Made by a program: the position numbers and the translations under genes. A stretch of 56,835 nucleotides of DNA from Victivallaceae bacterium (lineage in GTDB: Bacteria > Verrucomicrobiota > Lentisphaeria > Victivallales > Victivallaceae), in NCBI GenBank assembly GCA_021647315.1, contig JAKIUY010000015.1:1-56835 (forward strand), written 5' to 3'. The notes below the pieces were generated by a model that saw only the letters and a list, made by a program, of their open reading frames with translations, was not told the origin of the DNA and ran no database searches. Below, piece by piece: positions 55,759-56,835 of the stretch. Position 1 is the first letter of the stretch; each line of letters begins with the position of its first letter.

Positions 55759-56454
55759 TTACTCGCGAAGTCCGAAGTAAGGAGCAGAAACTGCATATAC
55801 AGCCATTTCTTTATACGCTTTTGGGGACACATGCAAATCCAGCCAAAGAATATTCATGCTTTTACCGTGCGGATACCATGCAAATCCGTTAGGGCTGAGA
55901 GTTGGGTTACGGCCTTCAATTACATGATATCTTGACTCACCAACCAATATCCTTTTGGATGGTCTTCTTAACTTGTTCTTTTTCAAAAATGTTTGATGCC
56001 AACTGGCATGACCGGGACTATCTGGTACGCCTGCAAGCTTTGCTAAGACTGGATTCATTCCATAATTTTCATAAATAACTCCGCTACTATTAACCTCTTT
56101 ATTAGTTGGGCAATCAAGTAGTGGGGTATTAGATATCACTGATCCCCAAAATGTTGGTCCGGTAATATGCAGAAGACCTGCTTTATATAATTTACCAGTC
56201 CAGTAATACATGCTTCCATATCCCGCGCCTCCAAGCGGAGCAGGCAAAACTTCATAGTCAGTATCATACATGGCAAGGGATAGCCCTAATTGTTTCAGGT
56301 TATTTACACAACTAATTTTCTTAGCTACTTCTCTTGCCTGATTCAATGCAGGCAATAACATGCTGGCGAGGATGGCGATAATAGCTATTACAACCAATAG
56401 CTCTATGAGTGTGAACTTCAAAGAGTTGCAACTTTTTTTTGTCCTGCTTTTCAT
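55759..56454 (-). CDS. type II pseudopilin-like protein (231 aa), locus C
   Basis: [17 protein letters not shown] then [19 protein letters not shown]. The C-terminus has [12 protein letters not shown], so the H-x9-D spacing is kept but the usual G is replaced by L. The residue before the cleavage-site F is K, not G. RBS GGAGAAAG. First gene of locus C, 77 bases before the giant secreted protein. An inverted repeat lies ~70 bases upstream. Confidence 0.9.
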   Translation of the reverse strand: MKSRTKKSCNSLKFTLIELLVVIAIIAILASMLLPALNQAREVAKKISCVNNLKQLGLSLAMYDTDYEVLPAPLGGAGYGSMYYWTGKLYKAGLLHITGPTFWGSVISNTPLLDCPTNKEVNSSGVIYENYGMNPVLAKLAGVPDSPGHASWHQTFLKKNKLRRPSKRILVGESRYHVIEGRNPTLSPNGFAWYPHGKSMNILWLDLHVSPKAYKEMAVYAVSAPYFGLRE

Positions 56455-56835
56455 CTTTCTTTCTCCATTTTTATGTACTGTTTTTTGTAAATATTCTTAC
56501 TGGGTTATGCACTTAGCTTCTCAGCATACTACAACATGCAGTATGCTAAAAGGTAAAACATCTACAGTGTACTTGGGAATCAAGTGCCCACCTTAGTATT
56601 TTTATTTCCGTATGCGGCAAAAAATACCGCTTGATTAGCCGGCATCGCTATGCCATAGTTTTTTGCTTCGGTTTGTTTTTTTCATGATTTACCTTCCTTT
56701 AAATCAACTGGGTACTGTCAACCCTTACCTATGGTTACAGACCTATTTTCTTACTTAAAATCAATAAAAAACAGAGAAAAACCGTCTTCCCCCTTTTTTA
56801 TTGCGCTTTTTGATATAAAATCAAGAGAGGTTCCC
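56455..56835. other. upstream region of locus C
   Basis: No gene supported. It carries a perfect AGCATACT-9-AGTATGCT inverted repeat (56523-56547), likely regulatory, and a TTGATATAAAATCAA inverted repeat at 56810-56824. No regulator gene is visible before the window ends, unlike locus B. Confidence 0.45.
56523..56547. promoter_or_regulatory. AGCATACT-9-AGTATGCT inverted repeat (operator candidate)
   Basis: Perfect 8-bp arms with a 9-base spacer, centred about 80 bases upstream of the locus C pseudopilin start. The spacer region contains TACAACATG, as at 14078-14086 before the locus A pseudopilin. Probable repressor site; the binding protein is unknown. Confidence 0.5.

Noticed and set aside
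13226..56454. A complete type IV pilus or type II secretion system
   Set aside because: Only the pseudopilin genes are present; no ATPase, platform, secretin or peptidase gene is seen in the window.

Overview
The window looks like a chromosomal segment of a Lentisphaerota-type (PVC superphylum) bacterium. The main reason is three copies of the type II pseudopilin-like gene typical of that group: an [20 protein letters not shown] helix at the N-terminus and an H-x9-D[G/L] motif at the C-terminus. Each copy lies next to very large secreted proteins, sulfatases, unusual glycoside hydrolases and GntR/LacI hybrid regulators. Almost every gene is on the minus strand; the only clear plus-strand gene is a radical SAM protein at 21.7-22.8 kb. 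No rRNA, tRNA, CRISPR array, transposase or phage gene was seen. This taxonomic call is inference from gene content.

The window holds several polysaccharide-utilisation blocks. Locus A (about 16.4 to 0.5 kb, read right to left) runs: (alpha/alpha)6 hydrolase, GntR/LacI regulator, pseudopilin, 1208-aa secreted protein (F5/8C + NPCBM), GH37/63-like hydrolase, 1041-aa beta-helix/LamG protein, GHL6-like hydrolase, sulfatase, internally deleted sulfatase, SGNH hydrolase, and a hairpin terminator. A second block (21.2-17.0 kb) has an IclR regulator and two more sulfatases. Next come the isolated radical SAM gene and a CUT1-type sugar ABC importer (two permeases, a membrane-anchored binding protein, a TPR protein) under its own GntR/LacI regulator.

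Locus B (41.9-30.9 kb) runs: GntR/LacI regulator, pseudopilin, small secreted protein, 1539-aa GH2 enzyme, sulfatase, alpha/beta hydrolase, GH29 fucosidase. It ends in decayed SGNH and GH2 genes. Locus C (56.5-43.5 kb) runs: pseudopilin, 1456-aa secreted protein, 221-aa secreted protein, NPCBM/DUF4380-like protein, GHL6-like hydrolase, UroD-like methyltransferase, N-truncated sugar isomerase, PHP-CBM9-like fusion. It ends in a decayed BNR-repeat gene.

The three loci share a layout. The pseudopilin comes first or just after the regulator, then very large exported carbohydrate-binding or hydrolase proteins, then predicted cytoplasmic sulfatases, fucosidase or isomerase. I infer that sulfated, probably fucose-containing glycans are bound and cut at the cell surface, imported as oligosaccharides, then desulfated and hydrolysed inside. 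The pseudopilin would have a role in surface display or secretion of the large proteins.

The most unusual points are a binding protein with an inserted PDZ-like domain whose two halves are in swapped order plus an EF-hand loop; a permease with an extra block of membrane helices; a sulfatase-like ORF lacking the maturation arginine and its middle; and two gene-decay zones linked by a ~110-bp near-identical repeat.
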